From positions 120,255,030-120,319,029 of the forward strand of contig CP136067.1 in the NCBI GenBank assembly GCA_032622095.1: 64,000 nucleotides of DNA, written 5' to 3'. Shown one piece after another: positions 33,801-48,699 of this stretch (its first letter is position 1; each line of letters begins with the position of its first letter). The stretch comes from Siphonodentalium dalli (taxonomy: Eukaryota > Mollusca > Scaphopoda > Gadilida > Siphonodentaliidae). The translations under genes were made by a program, and so were the position numbers. Under the pieces are notes generated by a model. The model searched no databases and was not told the DNA's origin. It saw only the letters and a list, made by a program, of their open reading frames with translations.

Positions 33801-36800
33801 ATTGGTACCACGGACCACCCCTCCCCAGACCCACAATAATGAACAGACACTGGCAAAATTTGGCCCACCGCGTGCTCTCTTCCGTCCGCACACGTTGGCG
33901 TATCAGATGATATCCTATGTTCGATATCTTCGGAGGAGATGTGAGGACAAGCACATGGGCCCAAATTGCAAACTTTGAGGGCCCGTAACTCTTGCATTTC
34001 TTCTCGGATTTCAAAAATCCTTTCCGGTATGAGTTTGTTTTCGTTCGGGAAATACATAAACTTAAATATATGAATGTCAATCAAAATTTTATTTTGCAAA
34101 CAATTTGCCCCCCACCCCAGTGTCAAAATATATGTCTGACCCTGTCAAAATTTCCTTCTCTGACTAAACTGACAACGGTCAACACGACTATGAAAACCAC
34201 ATGCAGTTATCTGGAATGATACAAGAGGACAACAGAGTACAATCAAATAGAGGTTTGCCAACTATGGGCGGTAACTCCTCAGGGAAAGCGCGGACACAAG
34301 TTCTGATGCCCGTGGGCAGTAGGGCATATCGAGATGTGTATACAGTCCAATTTTCGATGCTCTGCTCCTTATAATTTCCGAGATAATAAAATGACATTTT
34401 TTCATATAAAGGGAGATAACTCTACGGGGTAAATGCGGACAATATCCGTTATGAGCCAAAGGCATAGAACTCATTTACCCCAACATACTTACCAAACTTG
34501 AGTTTTCTAGTACTAATACATTCCGAGATTTGGGCGTTGAAAAATACTGTAGTATAATAATAATAATAATAATGAAAAATAATCGAAAAAGGGCCATAAC
34601 TCTGTTAAAAGATATTGGACCAACATCCGGATACCATTATTTTTAGTAGACCTTAGATGCCTTCATTCGCTAGAGATTTCGCGGTCCTCCTCCCATTAGT
34701 TTCTGAGTATTTCCAATTAAACAGAAAACGGCCGCAGTAGAAAAACAATATACTTCCTTGGTTACACCATGGAAGTATAATAATAGGATCAATCATGAGT
34801 GGAAAGAATCGCAGTTTATGGACGGAAAATATGAAGTATGGTGATTATATGTTGTCCTAATATGTGTAGGTTGATCTCAAGTGTTTGGACGTGACCCCAC
34901 CCCTGCCTCGAAATTGGGTGACGGGATTGGGAAAACATCAACCCCTGGCACAAACTGCTAAGTTTGAGGCCCCGTAACTTCGTCAGTTTCCAACGGATTT
35001 TAAAGTTGTTTCCAGTTTTGTGATTTGCGGCTGACATAGATTGCATAGTATAAATTTCATCTGATTTGGAGACGGATAACACTTTGATTATTGGAAAGCA
35101 TATGGCCCAAATTCAAACTTGTACGGCCAAAATCTCCGCCATTTTCCAACATATTTACGATCTGTCTTCAGCTTCGAGATCGGCTGATGTTGCAGATATT
35201 ATATTCCAAGTTTCATCTGATTCCGAGAAGAATTAAAATTCGGCACCACGGACCACCCCTCCCCAGACCCACAATAATGAACCGACACTGGCAAAATTGG
35301 GCCCACCGCGTGCCGTCTCCAGTCCGTACGCATTTTCGTATCAGATGACATCCTATGTTCGATATCTTCGGAGGAGATGTGTTATCAAGCACATGGGCCC
35401 AAAATTGCAAAGTTTGAGGGCCCGCGATTCTTTTAGTTTTCGATGGATTTTCGAAATTCTTCCAGTTTCTAGATCGGCTGATGTTGCAGATGTTATATTC
35501 CAAGTTTCATCTGATTCCGAGAAGAATTAAAAATTGGTACCACGGACCACCCCTCCCCAGACCCACAATAATGAACAGACACTGGCAAAATTTGGCCCAC
35601 CGCGTGCTCTCTTCCGTCCGCACACGTTGGCGTATCAGATGATATCCTATGTTCGATATCTTCGGAGGAGATGTGAGGACAAGCACATGGGCCCAAATTG
35701 CAAACTTTGAGGGCCCGTAACTCTTGCATTTCTTCTCGGATTTCAAAAATCCTTTCCGGTATGAGTTTGTTTTCGTTCGGGAAATACATAAACTTAAATA
35801 TATGAATGTCAATCAAAATTTTATTTTGCAAACAATTTGCCCCCCACCCCAGTGTCAAAATATATGTCTGACCCTGTCAAAATTTCCTTCTCTGACTAAA
35901 CTGACAACGGTCAACACGACTATGAAAACCACATGCAGTTATCTGGAATGATACAAGAGGACAACAGAGTACAATCAAATAGAGGTTTGCCAACTATGGG
36001 CGGTAACTCCTCAGGGAAAGCGCGGACACAAGTTCTGATGCCCGTGGGCAGTAGGGCATATCGAGATGTGTATACAGTCCAATTTTCGATGCTCTGCTCC
36101 TTATAATTTCCGAGATAATAAAATGACATTTTTTCATATAAAGGGAGATAACTCTACGGGGTAAATGCGGACAATATCCGTTATGAGCCAAAGGCATAGA
36201 ACTCATTTACCCCAACATACTTACCAAACTTGAGTTTTCTAGTACTAATACATTCCGAGATTTGGGCGTTGAAAAATACTGTAGTATAATAATAATAATA
36301 ATAATGAAAAATAATCGAAAAAGGGCCATAACTCTGTTAAAAGATATTGGACCAACATCCGGATACCATTATTTTTAGTAGACCTTAGATGCCTTCATTC
36401 GCTAGAGATTTCGCGGTCCTCCTCCCATTAGTTTCTGAGTATTTCCAATTAAACAGAAAACGGCCGCAGTAGAAAAACAATATACTTCCTTGGTTACACC
36501 ATGGAAGTATAATAATAGGATCAATCATGAGTGGAAAGAATCGCAGTTTATGGACGGAAAATATGAAGTATGGTGATTATATGTTGTCCTAATATGTGTA
36601 GGTTGATCTCAAGTGTTTGGACGTGACCCCACCCCTGCCTCGAAATTGGGTGACGGGATTGGGAAAACATCAACCCCTGGCACAAACTGCTAAGTTTGAG
36701 GCCCCGTAACTTCGTCAGTTTCCAACGGATTTTAAAGTTGTTTCCAGTTTTGTGATTTGCGGCTGACATAGATTGCATAGTATAAATTTCATCTGATTTG

Positions 36801-39800
36801 GAGACGGATAACACTTTGATTATTGGAAAGCATATGGCCCAAATTCAAACTTGTACGGCCAAAATCTCCGCCATTTTCCAACATATTTACGATCTGTCTT
36901 CAGCTTCGAGATCGGCTGATGTTGCAGATATTATATTCCAAGTTTCATCTGATTCCGAGAAGAATTAAAATTCGGCACCACGGACCACCCCTCCCCAGAC
37001 CCACAATAATGAACCGACACTGGCAAAATTGGGCCCACCGCGTGCCGTCTCCAGTCCGTACGCATTTTCGTATCAGATGACATCCTATGTTCGATATCTT
37101 CGGAGGAGATGTGTTATCAAGCACATGGGCCCAAAATTGCAAAGTTTGAGGGCCCGCGATTCTTTTAGTTTTCGATGGATTTTCGAAATTCTTCCAGTTT
37201 CTAGATCGGCTGATGTTGCAGATGTTATATTCCAAGTTTCATCTGATTCCGAGAAGAATTAAAAATTGGTACCACGGACCACCCCTCCCCAGACCCACAA
37301 TAATGAACAGACACTGGCAAAATTTGGCCCACCGCGTGCTCTCTTCCGTCCGCACACGTTGGCGTATCAGATGATATCCTATGTTCGATATCTTCGGAGG
37401 AGATGTGAGGACAAGCACATGGGCCCAAATTGCAAACTTTGAGGGCCCGTAACTCTTGCATTTCTTCTCGGATTTCAAAAATCCTTTCCGGTATGAGTTT
37501 GTTTTCGTTCGGGAAATACATAAACTTAAATATATGAATGTCAATCAAAATTTTATTTTGCAAACAATTTGCCCCCCACCCCAGTGTCAAAATATATGTC
37601 TGACCCTGTCAAAATTTCCTTCTCTGACTAAACTGACAACGGTCAACACGACTATGAAAACCACATGCAGTTATCTGGAATGATACAAGAGGACAACAGA
37701 GTACAATCAAATAGAGGTTTGCCAACTATGGGCGGTAACTCCTCAGGGAAAGCGCGGACACAAGTTCTGATGCCCGTGGGCAGTAGGGCATATCGAGATG
37801 TGTATACAGTCCAATTTTCGATGCTCTGCTCCTTATAATTTCCGAGATAATAAAATGACATTTTTTCATATAAAGGGAGATAACTCTACGGGGTAAATGC
37901 GGACAATATCCGTTATGAGCCAAAGGCATAGAACTCATTTACCCCAACATACTTACCAAACTTGAGTTTTCTAGTACTAATACATTCCGAGATTTGGGCG
38001 TTGAAAAATACTGTAGTATAATAATAATAATAATAATGAAAAATAATCGAAAAAGGGCCATAACTCTGTTAAAAGATATTGGACCAACATCCGGATACCA
38101 TTATTTTTAGTAGACCTTAGATGCCTTCATTCGCTAGAGATTTCGCGGTCCTCCTCCCATTAGTTTCTGAGTATTTCCAATTAAACAGAAAACGGCCGCA
38201 GTAGAAAAACAATATACTTCCTTGGTTACACCATGGAAGTATAATAATAGGATCAATCATGAGTGGAAAGAATCGCAGTTTATGGACGGAAAATATGAAG
38301 TATGGTGATTATATGTTGTCCTAATATGTGTAGGTTGATCTCAAGTGTTTGGACGTGACCCCACCCCTGCCTCGAAATTGGGTGACGGGATTGGGAAAAC
38401 ATCAACCCCTGGCACAAACTGCTAAGTTTGAGGCCCCGTAACTTCGTCAGTTTCCAACGGATTTTAAAGTTGTTTCCAGTTTTGTGATTTGCGGCTGACA
38501 TAGATTGCATAGTATAAATTTCATCTGATTTGGAGACGGATAACACTTTGATTATTGGAAAGCATATGGCCCAAATTCAAACTTGTACGGCCAAAATCTC
38601 CGCCATTTTCCAACATATTTACGATCTGTCTTCAGCTTCGAGATCGGCTGATGTTGCAGATATTATATTCCAAGTTTCATCTGATTCCGAGAAGAATTAA
38701 AATTCGGCACCACGGACCACCCCTCCCCAGACCCACAATAATGAACCGACACTGGCAAAATTGGGCCCACCGCGTGCCGTCTCCAGTCCGTACGCATTTT
38801 CGTATCAGATGACATCCTATGTTCGATATCTTCGGAGGAGATGTGTTATCAAGCACATGGGCCCAAAATTGCAAAGTTTGAGGGCCCGCGATTCTTTTAG
38901 TTTTCGATGGATTTTCGAAATTCTTCCAGTTTCTAGATCGGCTGATGTTGCAGATGTTATATTCCAAGTTTCATCTGATTCCGAGAAGAATTAAAAATTG
39001 GTACCACGGACCACCCCTCCCCAGACCCACAATAATGAACAGACACTGGCAAAATTTGGCCCACCGCGTGCTCTCTTCCGTCCGCACACGTTGGCGTATC
39101 AGATGATATCCTATGTTCGATATCTTCGGAGGAGATGTGAGGACAAGCACATGGGCCCAAATTGCAAACTTTGAGGGCCCGTAACTCTTGCATTTCTTCT
39201 CGGATTTCAAAAATCCTTTCCGGTATGAGTTTGTTTTCGTTCGGGAAATACATAAACTTAAATATATGAATGTCAATCAAAATTTTATTTTGCAAACAAT
39301 TTGCCCCCCACCCCAGTGTCAAAATATATGTCTGACCCTGTCAAAATTTCCTTCTCTGACTAAACTGACAACGGTCAACACGACTATGAAAACCACATGC
39401 AGTTATCTGGAATGATACAAGAGGACAACAGAGTACAATCAAATAGAGGTTTGCCAACTATGGGCGGTAACTCCTCAGGGAAAGCGCGGACACAAGTTCT
39501 GATGCCCGTGGGCAGTAGGGCATATCGAGATGTGTATACAGTCCAATTTTCGATGCTCTGCTCCTTATAATTTCCGAGATAATAAAATGACATTTTTTCA
39601 TATAAAGGGAGATAACTCTACGGGGTAAATGCGGACAATATCCGTTATGAGCCAAAGGCATAGAACTCATTTACCCCAACATACTTACCAAACTTGAGTT
39701 TTCTAGTACTAATACATTCCGAGATTTGGGCGTTGAAAAATACTGTAGTATAATAATAATAATAATAATGAAAAATAATCGAAAAAGGGCCATAACTCTG

Positions 39801-42800
39801 TTAAAAGATATTGGACCAACATCCGGATACCATTATTTTTAGTAGACCTTAGATGCCTTCATTCGCTAGAGATTTCGCGGTCCTCCTCCCATTAGTTTCT
39901 GAGTATTTCCAATTAAACAGAAAACGGCCGCAGTAGAAAAACAATATACTTCCTTGGTTACACCATGGAAGTATAATAATAGGATCAATCATGAGTGGAA
40001 AGAATCGCAGTTTATGGACGGAAAATATGAAGTATGGTGATTATATGTTGTCCTAATATGTGTAGGTTGATCTCAAGTGTTTGGACGTGACCCCACCCCT
40101 GCCTCGAAATTGGGTGACGGGATTGGGAAAACATCAACCCCTGGCACAAACTGCTAAGTTTGAGGCCCCGTAACTTCGTCAGTTTCCAACGGATTTTAAA
40201 GTTGTTTCCAGTTTTGTGATTTGCGGCTGACATAGATTGCATAGTATAAATTTCATCTGATTTGGAGACGGATAACACTTTGATTATTGGAAAGCATATG
40301 GCCCAAATTCAAACTTGTACGGCCAAAATCTCCGCCATTTTCCAACATATTTACGATCTGTCTTCAGCTTCGAGATCGGCTGATGTTGCAGATATTATAT
40401 TCCAAGTTTCATCTGATTCCGAGAAGAATTAAAATTCGGCACCACGGACCACCCCTCCCCAGACCCACAATAATGAACCGACACTGGCAAAATTGGGCCC
40501 ACCGCGTGCCGTCTCCAGTCCGTACGCATTTTCGTATCAGATGACATCCTATGTTCGATATCTTCGGAGGAGATGTGTTATCAAGCACATGGGCCCAAAA
40601 TTGCAAAGTTTGAGGGCCCGCGATTCTTTTAGTTTTCGATGGATTTTCGAAATTCTTCCAGTTTCTAGATCGGCTGATGTTGCAGATGTTATATTCCAAG
40701 TTTCATCTGATTCCGAGAAGAATTAAAAATTGGTACCACGGACCACCCCTCCCCAGACCCACAATAATGAACAGACACTGGCAAAATTTGGCCCACCGCG
40801 TGCTCTCTTCCGTCCGCACACGTTGGCGTATCAGATGATATCCTATGTTCGATATCTTCGGAGGAGATGTGAGGACAAGCACATGGGCCCAAATTGCAAA
40901 CTTTGAGGGCCCGTAACTCTTGCATTTCTTCTCGGATTTCAAAAATCCTTTCCGGTATGAGTTTGTTTTCGTTCGGGAAATACATAAACTTAAATATATG
41001 AATGTCAATCAAAATTTTATTTTGCAAACAATTTGCCCCCCACCCCAGTGTCAAAATATATGTCTGACCCTGTCAAAATTTCCTTCTCTGACTAAACTGA
41101 CAACGGTCAACACGACTATGAAAACCACATGCAGTTATCTGGAATGATACAAGAGGACAACAGAGTACAATCAAATAGAGGTTTGCCAACTATGGGCGGT
41201 AACTCCTCAGGGAAAGCGCGGACACAAGTTCTGATGCCCGTGGGCAGTAGGGCATATCGAGATGTGTATACAGTCCAATTTTCGATGCTCTGCTCCTTAT
41301 AATTTCCGAGATAATAAAATGACATTTTTTCATATAAAGGGAGATAACTCTACGGGGTAAATGCGGACAATATCCGTTATGAGCCAAAGGCATAGAACTC
41401 ATTTACCCCAACATACTTACCAAACTTGAGTTTTCTAGTACTAATACATTCCGAGATTTGGGCGTTGAAAAATACTGTAGTATAATAATAATAATAATAA
41501 TGAAAAATAATCGAAAAAGGGCCATAACTCTGTTAAAAGATATTGGACCAACATCCGGATACCATTATTTTTAGTAGACCTTAGATGCCTTCATTCGCTA
41601 GAGATTTCGCGGTCCTCCTCCCATTAGTTTCTGAGTATTTCCAATTAAACAGAAAACGGCCGCAGTAGAAAAACAATATACTTCCTTGGTTACACCATGG
41701 AAGTATAATAATAGGATCAATCATGAGTGGAAAGAATCGCAGTTTATGGACGGAAAATATGAAGTATGGTGATTATATGTTGTCCTAATATGTGTAGGTT
41801 GATCTCAAGTGTTTGGACGTGACCCCACCCCTGCCTCGAAATTGGGTGACGGGATTGGGAAAACATCAACCCCTGGCACAAACTGCTAAGTTTGAGGCCC
41901 CGTAACTTCGTCAGTTTCCAACGGATTTTAAAGTTGTTTCCAGTTTTGTGATTTGCGGCTGACATAGATTGCATAGTATAAATTTCATCTGATTTGGAGA
42001 CGGATAACACTTTGATTATTGGAAAGCATATGGCCCAAATTCAAACTTGTACGGCCAAAATCTCCGCCATTTTCCAACATATTTACGATCTGTCTTCAGC
42101 TTCGAGATCGGCTGATGTTGCAGATATTATATTCCAAGTTTCATCTGATTCCGAGAAGAATTAAAATTCGGCACCACGGACCACCCCTCCCCAGACCCAC
42201 AATAATGAACCGACACTGGCAAAATTGGGCCCACCGCGTGCCGTCTCCAGTCCGTACGCATTTTCGTATCAGATGACATCCTATGTTCGATATCTTCGGA
42301 GGAGATGTGTTATCAAGCACATGGGCCCAAAATTGCAAAGTTTGAGGGCCCGCGATTCTTTTAGTTTTCGATGGATTTTCGAAATTCTTCCAGTTTCTAG
42401 ATCGGCTGACGTTGCAGATGTTATATTCCAAGTTTCATCTGATTCCGAGAAGAATTAAAAATTGGTACCACGGACCACCCCTCCCCAGACCCACAATAAT
42501 GAACAGACACTGGCAAAATTTGGCCCACCGCGTGCTCTCTTCCGTCCGCACACGTTGGCGTATCAGATGATATCCTATGTTCGATATCTTCGGAGGAGAT
42601 GTGAGGACAAGCACATGGGCCCAAATTGCAAACTTTGAGGGCCCGTAACTCTTGCATTTCTTCTCGGATTTCAAAAATCCTTTCCGGTATGAGTTTGTTT
42701 TCGTTCGGGAAATACATAAACTTAAATATATGAATGTCAATCAAAATTTTATTTTGCAAACAATTTGCCCCCCACCCCAGTGTCAAAATATATGTCTGAC

Positions 42801-45800
42801 CCTGTCAAAATTTCCTTCTCTGACTAAACTGACAACGGTCAACACGACTATGAAAACCACATGCAGTTATCTGGAATGATACAAGAGGACAACAGAGTAC
42901 AATCAAATAGAGGTTTGCCAACTATGGGCGGTAACTCCTCAGGGAAAGCGCGGACACAAGTTCTGATGCCCGTGGGCAGTAGGGCATATCGAGATGTGTA
43001 TACAGTCCAATTTTCGATGCTCTGCTCCTTATAATTTCCGAGATAATAAAATGACATTTTTTCATATAAAGGGAGATAACTCTACGGGGTAAATGCGGAC
43101 AATATCCGTTATGAGCCAAAGGCATAGAACTCATTTACCCCAACATACTTACCAAACTTGAGTTTTCTAGTACTAATACATTCCGAGATTTGGGCGTTGA
43201 AAAATACTGTAGTATAATAATAATAATAATAATGAAAAATAATCGAAAAAGGGCCATAACTCTGTTAAAAGATATTGGACCAACATCCGGATACCATTAT
43301 TTTTAGTAGACCTTAGATGCCTTCATTCGCTAGAGATTTCGCGGTCCTCCTCCCATTAGTTTCTGAGTATTTCCAATTAAACAGAAAACGGCCGCAGTAG
43401 AAAAACAATATACTTCCTTGGTTACACCATGGAAGTATAATAATAGGATCAATCATGAGTGGAAAGAATCGCAGTTTATGGACGGAAAATATGAAGTATG
43501 GTGATTATATGTTGTCCTAATATGTGTAGGTTGATCTCAAGTGTTTGGACGTGACCCCACCCCTGCCTCGAAATTGGGTGACGGGATTGGGAAAACATCA
43601 ACCCCTGGCACAAACTGCTAAGTTTGAGGCCCCGTAACTTCGTCAGTTTCCAACGGATTTTAAAGTTGTTTCCAGTTTTGTGATTTGCGGCTGACATAGA
43701 TTGCATAGTATAAATTTCATCTGATTTGGAGACGGATAACACTTTGATTATTGGAAAGCATATGGCCCAAATTCAAACTTGTACGGCCAAAATCTCCGCC
43801 ATTTTCCAACATATTTACGATCTGTCTTCAGCTTCGAGATCGGCTGATGTTGCAGATATTATATTCCAAGTTTCATCTGATTCCGAGAAGAATTAAAATT
43901 CGGCACCACGGACCACCCCTCCCCAGACCCACAATAATGAACCGACACTGGCAAAATTGGGCCCACCGCGTGCCGTCTCCAGTCCGTACGCATTTTCGTA
44001 TCAGATGACATCCTATGTTCGATATCTTCGGAGGAGATGTGTTATCAAGCACATGGGCCCAAAATTGCAAAGTTTGAGGGCCCGCGATTCTTTTAGTTTT
44101 CGATGGATTTTCGAAATTCTTCCAGTTTCTAGATCGGCTGATGTTGCAGATGTTATATTCCAAGTTTCATCTGATTCCGAGAAGAATTAAAAATTGGTAC
44201 CACGGACCACCCCTCCCCAGACCCACAATAATGAACAGACACTGGCAAAATTTGGCCCACCGCGTGCTCTCTTCCGTCCGCACACGTTGGCGTATCAGAT
44301 GATATCCTATGTTCGATATCTTCGGAGGAGATGTGAGGACAAGCACATGGGCCCAAATTGCAAACTTTGAGGGCCCGTAACTCTTGCATTTCTTCTCGGA
44401 TTTCAAAAATCCTTTCCGGTATGAGTTTGTTTTCGTTCGGGAAATACATAAACTTAAATATATGAATGTCAATCAAAATTTTATTTTGCAAACAATTTGC
44501 CCCCCACCCCAGTGTCAAAATATATGTCTGACCCTGTCAAAATTTCCTTCTCTGACTAAACTGACAACGGTCAACACGACTATGAAAACCACATGCAGTT
44601 ATCTGGAATGATACAAGAGGACAACAGAGTACAATCAAATAGAGGTTTGCCAACTATGGGCGGTAACTCCTCAGGGAAAGCGCGGACACAAGTTCTGATG
44701 CCCGTGGGCAGTAGGGCATATCGAGATGTGTATACAGTCCAATTTTCGATGCTCTGCTCCTTATAATTTCCGAGATAATAAAATGACATTTTTTCATATA
44801 AAGGGAGATAACTCTACGGGGTAAATGCGGACAATATCCGTTATGAGCCAAAGGCATAGAACTCATTTACCCCAACATACTTACCAAACTTGAGTTTTCT
44901 AGTACTAATACATTCCGAGATTTGGGCGTTGAAAAATACTGTAGTATAATAATAATAATAATAATGAAAAATAATCGAAAAAGGGCCATAACTCTGTTAA
45001 AAGATATTGGACCAACATCCGGATACCATTATTTTTAGTAGACCTTAGATGCCTTCATTCGCTAGAGATTTCGCGGTCCTCCTCCCATTAGTTTCTGAGT
45101 ATTTCCAATTAAACAGAAAACGGCCGCAGTAGAAAAACAATATACTTCCTTGGTTACACCATGGAAGTATAATAATAGGATCAATCATGAGTGGAAAGAA
45201 TCGCAGTTTATGGACGGAAAATATGAAGTATGGTGATTATATGTTGTCCTAATATGTGTAGGTTGATCTCAAGTGTTTGGACGTGACCCCACCCCTGCCT
45301 CGAAATTGGGTGACGGGATTGGGAAAACATCAACCCCTGGCACAAACTGCTAAGTTTGAGGCCCCGTAACTTCGTCAGTTTCCAACGGATTTTAAAGTTG
45401 TTTCCAGTTTTGTGATTTGCGGCTGACATAGATTGCATAGTATAAATTTCATCTGATTTGGAGACGGATAACACTTTGATTATTGGAAAGCATATGGCCC
45501 AAATTCAAACTTGTACGGCCAAAATCTCCGCCATTTTCCAACATATTTACGATCTGTCTTCAGCTTCGAGATCGGCTGATGTTGCAGATATTATATTCCA
45601 AGTTTCATCTGATTCCGAGAAGAATTAAAATTCGGCACCACGGACCACCCCTCCCCAGACCCACAATAATGAACCGACACTGGCAAAATTGGGCCCACCG
45701 CGTGCCGTCTCCAGTCCGTACGCATTTTCGTATCAGATGACATCCTATGTTCGATATCTTCGGAGGAGATGTGTTATCAAGCACATGGGCCCAAAATTGC

Positions 45801-48636
45801 AAAGTTTGAGGGCCCGCGATTCTTTTAGTTTTCGATGGATTTTCGAAATTCTTCCAGTTTCTAGATCGGCTGATGTTGCAGATGTTATATTCCAAGTTTC
45901 ATCTGATTCCGAGAAGAATTAAAAATTGGTACCACGGACCACCCCTCCCCAGACCCACAATAATGAACAGACACTGGCAAAATTTGGCCCACCGCGTGCT
46001 CTCTTCCGTCCGCACACGTTGGCGTATCAGATGATATCCTATGTTCGATATCTTCGGAGGAGATGTGAGGACAAGCACATGGGCCCAAATTGCAAACTTT
46101 GAGGGCCCGTAACTCTTGCATTTCTTCTCGGATTTCAAAAATCCTTTCCGGTATGAGTTTGTTTTCGTTCGGGAAATACATAAACTTAAATATATGAATG
46201 TCAATCAAAATTTTATTTTGCAAACAATTTGCCCCCCACCCCAGTGTCAAAATATATGTCTGACCCTGTCAAAATTTCCTTCTCTGACTAAACTGACAAC
46301 GGTCAACACGACTATGAAAACCACATGCAGTTATCTGGAATGATACAAGAGGACAACAGAGTACAATCAAATAGAGGTTTGCCAACTATGGGCGGTAACT
46401 CCTCAGGGAAAGCGCGGACACAAGTTCTGATGCCCGTGGGCAGTAGGGCATATCGAGATGTGTATACAGTCCAATTTTCGATGCTCTGCTCCTTATAATT
46501 TCCGAGATAATAAAATGACATTTTTTCATATAAAGGGAGATAACTCTACGGGGTAAATGCGGACAATATCCGTTATGAGCCAAAGGCATAGAACTCATTT
46601 ACCCCAACATACTTACCAAACTTGAGTTTTCTAGTACTAATACATTCCGAGATTTGGGCGTTGAAAAATACTGTAGTATAATAATAATAATAATAATGAA
46701 AAATAATCGAAAAAGGGCCATAACTCTGTTAAAAGATATTGGACCAACATCCGGATACCATTATTTTTAGTAGACCTTAGATGCCTTCATTCGCTAGAGA
46801 TTTCGCGGTCCTCCTCCCATTAGTTTCTGAGTATTTCCAATTAAACAGAAAACGGCCGCAGTAGAAAAACAATATACTTCCTTGGTTACACCATGGAAGT
46901 ATAATAATAGGATCAATCATGAGTGGAAAGAATCGCAGTTTATGGACGGAAAATATGAAGTATGGTGATTATATGTTGTCCTAATATGTGTAGGTTGATC
47001 TCAAGTGTTTGGACGTGACCCCACCCCTGCCTCGAAATTGGGTGACGGGATTGGGAAAACATCAACCCCTGGCACAAACTGCTAAGTTTGAGGCCCCGTA
47101 ACTTCGTCAGTTTCCAACGGATTTTAAAGTTGTTTCCAGTTTTGTGATTTGCGGCTGACATAGATTGCATAGTATAAATTTCATCTGATTTGGAGACGGA
47201 TAACACTTTGATTATTGGAAAGCATATGGCCCAAATTCAAACTTGTACGGCCAAAATCTCCGCCATTTTCCAACATATTTACGATCTGTCTTCAGCTTCG
47301 AGATCGGCTGATGTTGCAGATATTATATTCCAAGTTTCATCTGATTCCGAGAAGAATTAAAATTCGGCACCACGGACCACCCCTCCCCAGACCCACAATA
47401 ATGAACCGACACTGGCAAAATTGGGCCCACCGCGTGCCGTCTCCAGTCCGTACGCATTTTCGTATCAGATGACATCCTATGTTCGATATCTTCGGAGGAG
47501 ATGTGTTATCAAGCACATGGGCCCAAAATTGCAAAGTTTGAGGGCCCGCGATTCTTTTAGTTTTCGATGGATTTTCGAAATTCTTCCAGTTTCTAGATCG
47601 GCTGATGTTGCAGATGTTATATTCCAAGTTTCATCTGATTCCGAGAAGAATTAAAAATTGGTACCACGGACCACCCCTCCCCAGACCCACAATAATGAAC
47701 AGACACTGGCAAAATTTGGCCCACCGCGTGCTCTCTTCCGTCCGCACACGTTGGCGTATCAGATGATATCCTATGTTCGATATCTTCGGAGGAGATGTGA
47801 GGACAAGCACATGGGCCCAAATTGCAAACTTTGAGGGCCCGTAACTCTTGCATTTCTTCTCGGATTTCAAAAATCCTTTCCGGTATGAGTTTGTTTTCGT
47901 TCGGGAAATACATAAACTTAAATATATGAATGTCAATCAAAATTTTATTTTGCAAACAATTTGCCCCCCACCCCAGTGTCAAAATATATGTCTGACCCTG
48001 TCAAAATTTCCTTCTCTGACTAAACTGACAACGGTCAACACGACTATGAAAACCACATGCAGTTATCTGGAATGATACAAGAGGACAACAGAGTACAATC
48101 AAATAGAGGTTTGCCAACTATGGGCGGTAACTCCTCAGGGAAAGCGCGGACACAAGTTCTGATGCCCGTGGGCAGTAGGGCATATCGAGATGTGTATACA
48201 GTCCAATTTTCGATGCTCTGCTCCTTATAATTTCCGAGATAATAAAATGACATTTTTTCATATAAAGGGAGATAACTCTACGGGGTAAATGCGGACAATA
48301 TCCGTTATGAGCCAAAGGCATAGAACTCATTTACCCCAACATACTTACCAAACTTGAGTTTTCTAGTACTAATACATTCCGAGATTTGGGCGTTGAAAAA
48401 TACTGTAGTATAATAATAATAATAATAATGAAAAATAATCGAAAAAGGGCCATAACTCTGTTAAAAGATATTGGACCAACATCCGGATACCATTATTTTT
48501 AGTAGACCTTAGATGCCTTCATTCGCTAGAGATTTCGCGGTCCTCCTCCCATTAGTTTCTGAGTATTTCCAATTAAACAGAAAACGGCCGCAGTAGAAAA
48601 ACAATATACTTCCTTGGTTACACCATGGAAGTATAA

Positions 48637-48679
48637 CTAGAGGTCAGATTCCATGGAATCAGATATACTTCCATGGTAT
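48637..48679 (+). repeat. Satellite terminus, copy 3
   Basis: Directly follows the last palindrome of array 2. ACCATGGAAGTATA (48,622-48,635) and TATACTTCCATGGT (48,664-48,677) are exact inverted repeats with a 28-nt spacer. Inside the spacer is the palindrome GATTCCATGGAATC (48,647-48,660). The end therefore can form alternative hairpins. CTAG follows one base after the unit palindrome. Confidence 0.85.
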
Positions 48680-48699
48680 CCCATCCCATCCCATCCCAT
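48680..48699 (+). repeat. (CCCAT)n microsatellite after array 2
   Basis: Four CCCAT units follow the satellite terminus, as after array 1. The block A terminus at 7,125 lacks this tract. Confidence 0.85.

Larger units (their letters stand above)
25266..48636 (+). repeat. Satellite array 2 (13.5 units of 1,732 bp)
   Basis: The array begins inside a unit at ATCTTCGGAGGAG with an 854-bp partial unit (25,266-26,119). Thirteen complete units follow, each exactly 1,732 bp, with palindromes ending at 26,119, 27,851 and so on to 48,635. The only difference I found between full units is C for T at 42,410. The TAA-type microsatellite near the 3' part of each unit also keeps one length in all copies. 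Units are about 93% similar to array 1 in the stretch compared and clearly less similar to array 3. Confidence 0.95.

Noticed and set aside
26156-47206. The many 60-121-codon frames repeated in every satellite unit
   Set aside because: They overlap one another on both strands, match no family, and break or change length between subfamilies. They recur only because the unit itself recurs.
25266-48636. CRISPR array
   Set aside because: The repeats are 1.7 kb with no short unique spacers, and the sequence is eukaryotic.
48637-48640. CTAG after the hairpin as a Helitron 3' end
   Set aside because: It fits CTRR, but the following ~40 bases are conserved at three array ends, so the element does not stop there. 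No TC start, Rep or helicase sequence was seen.
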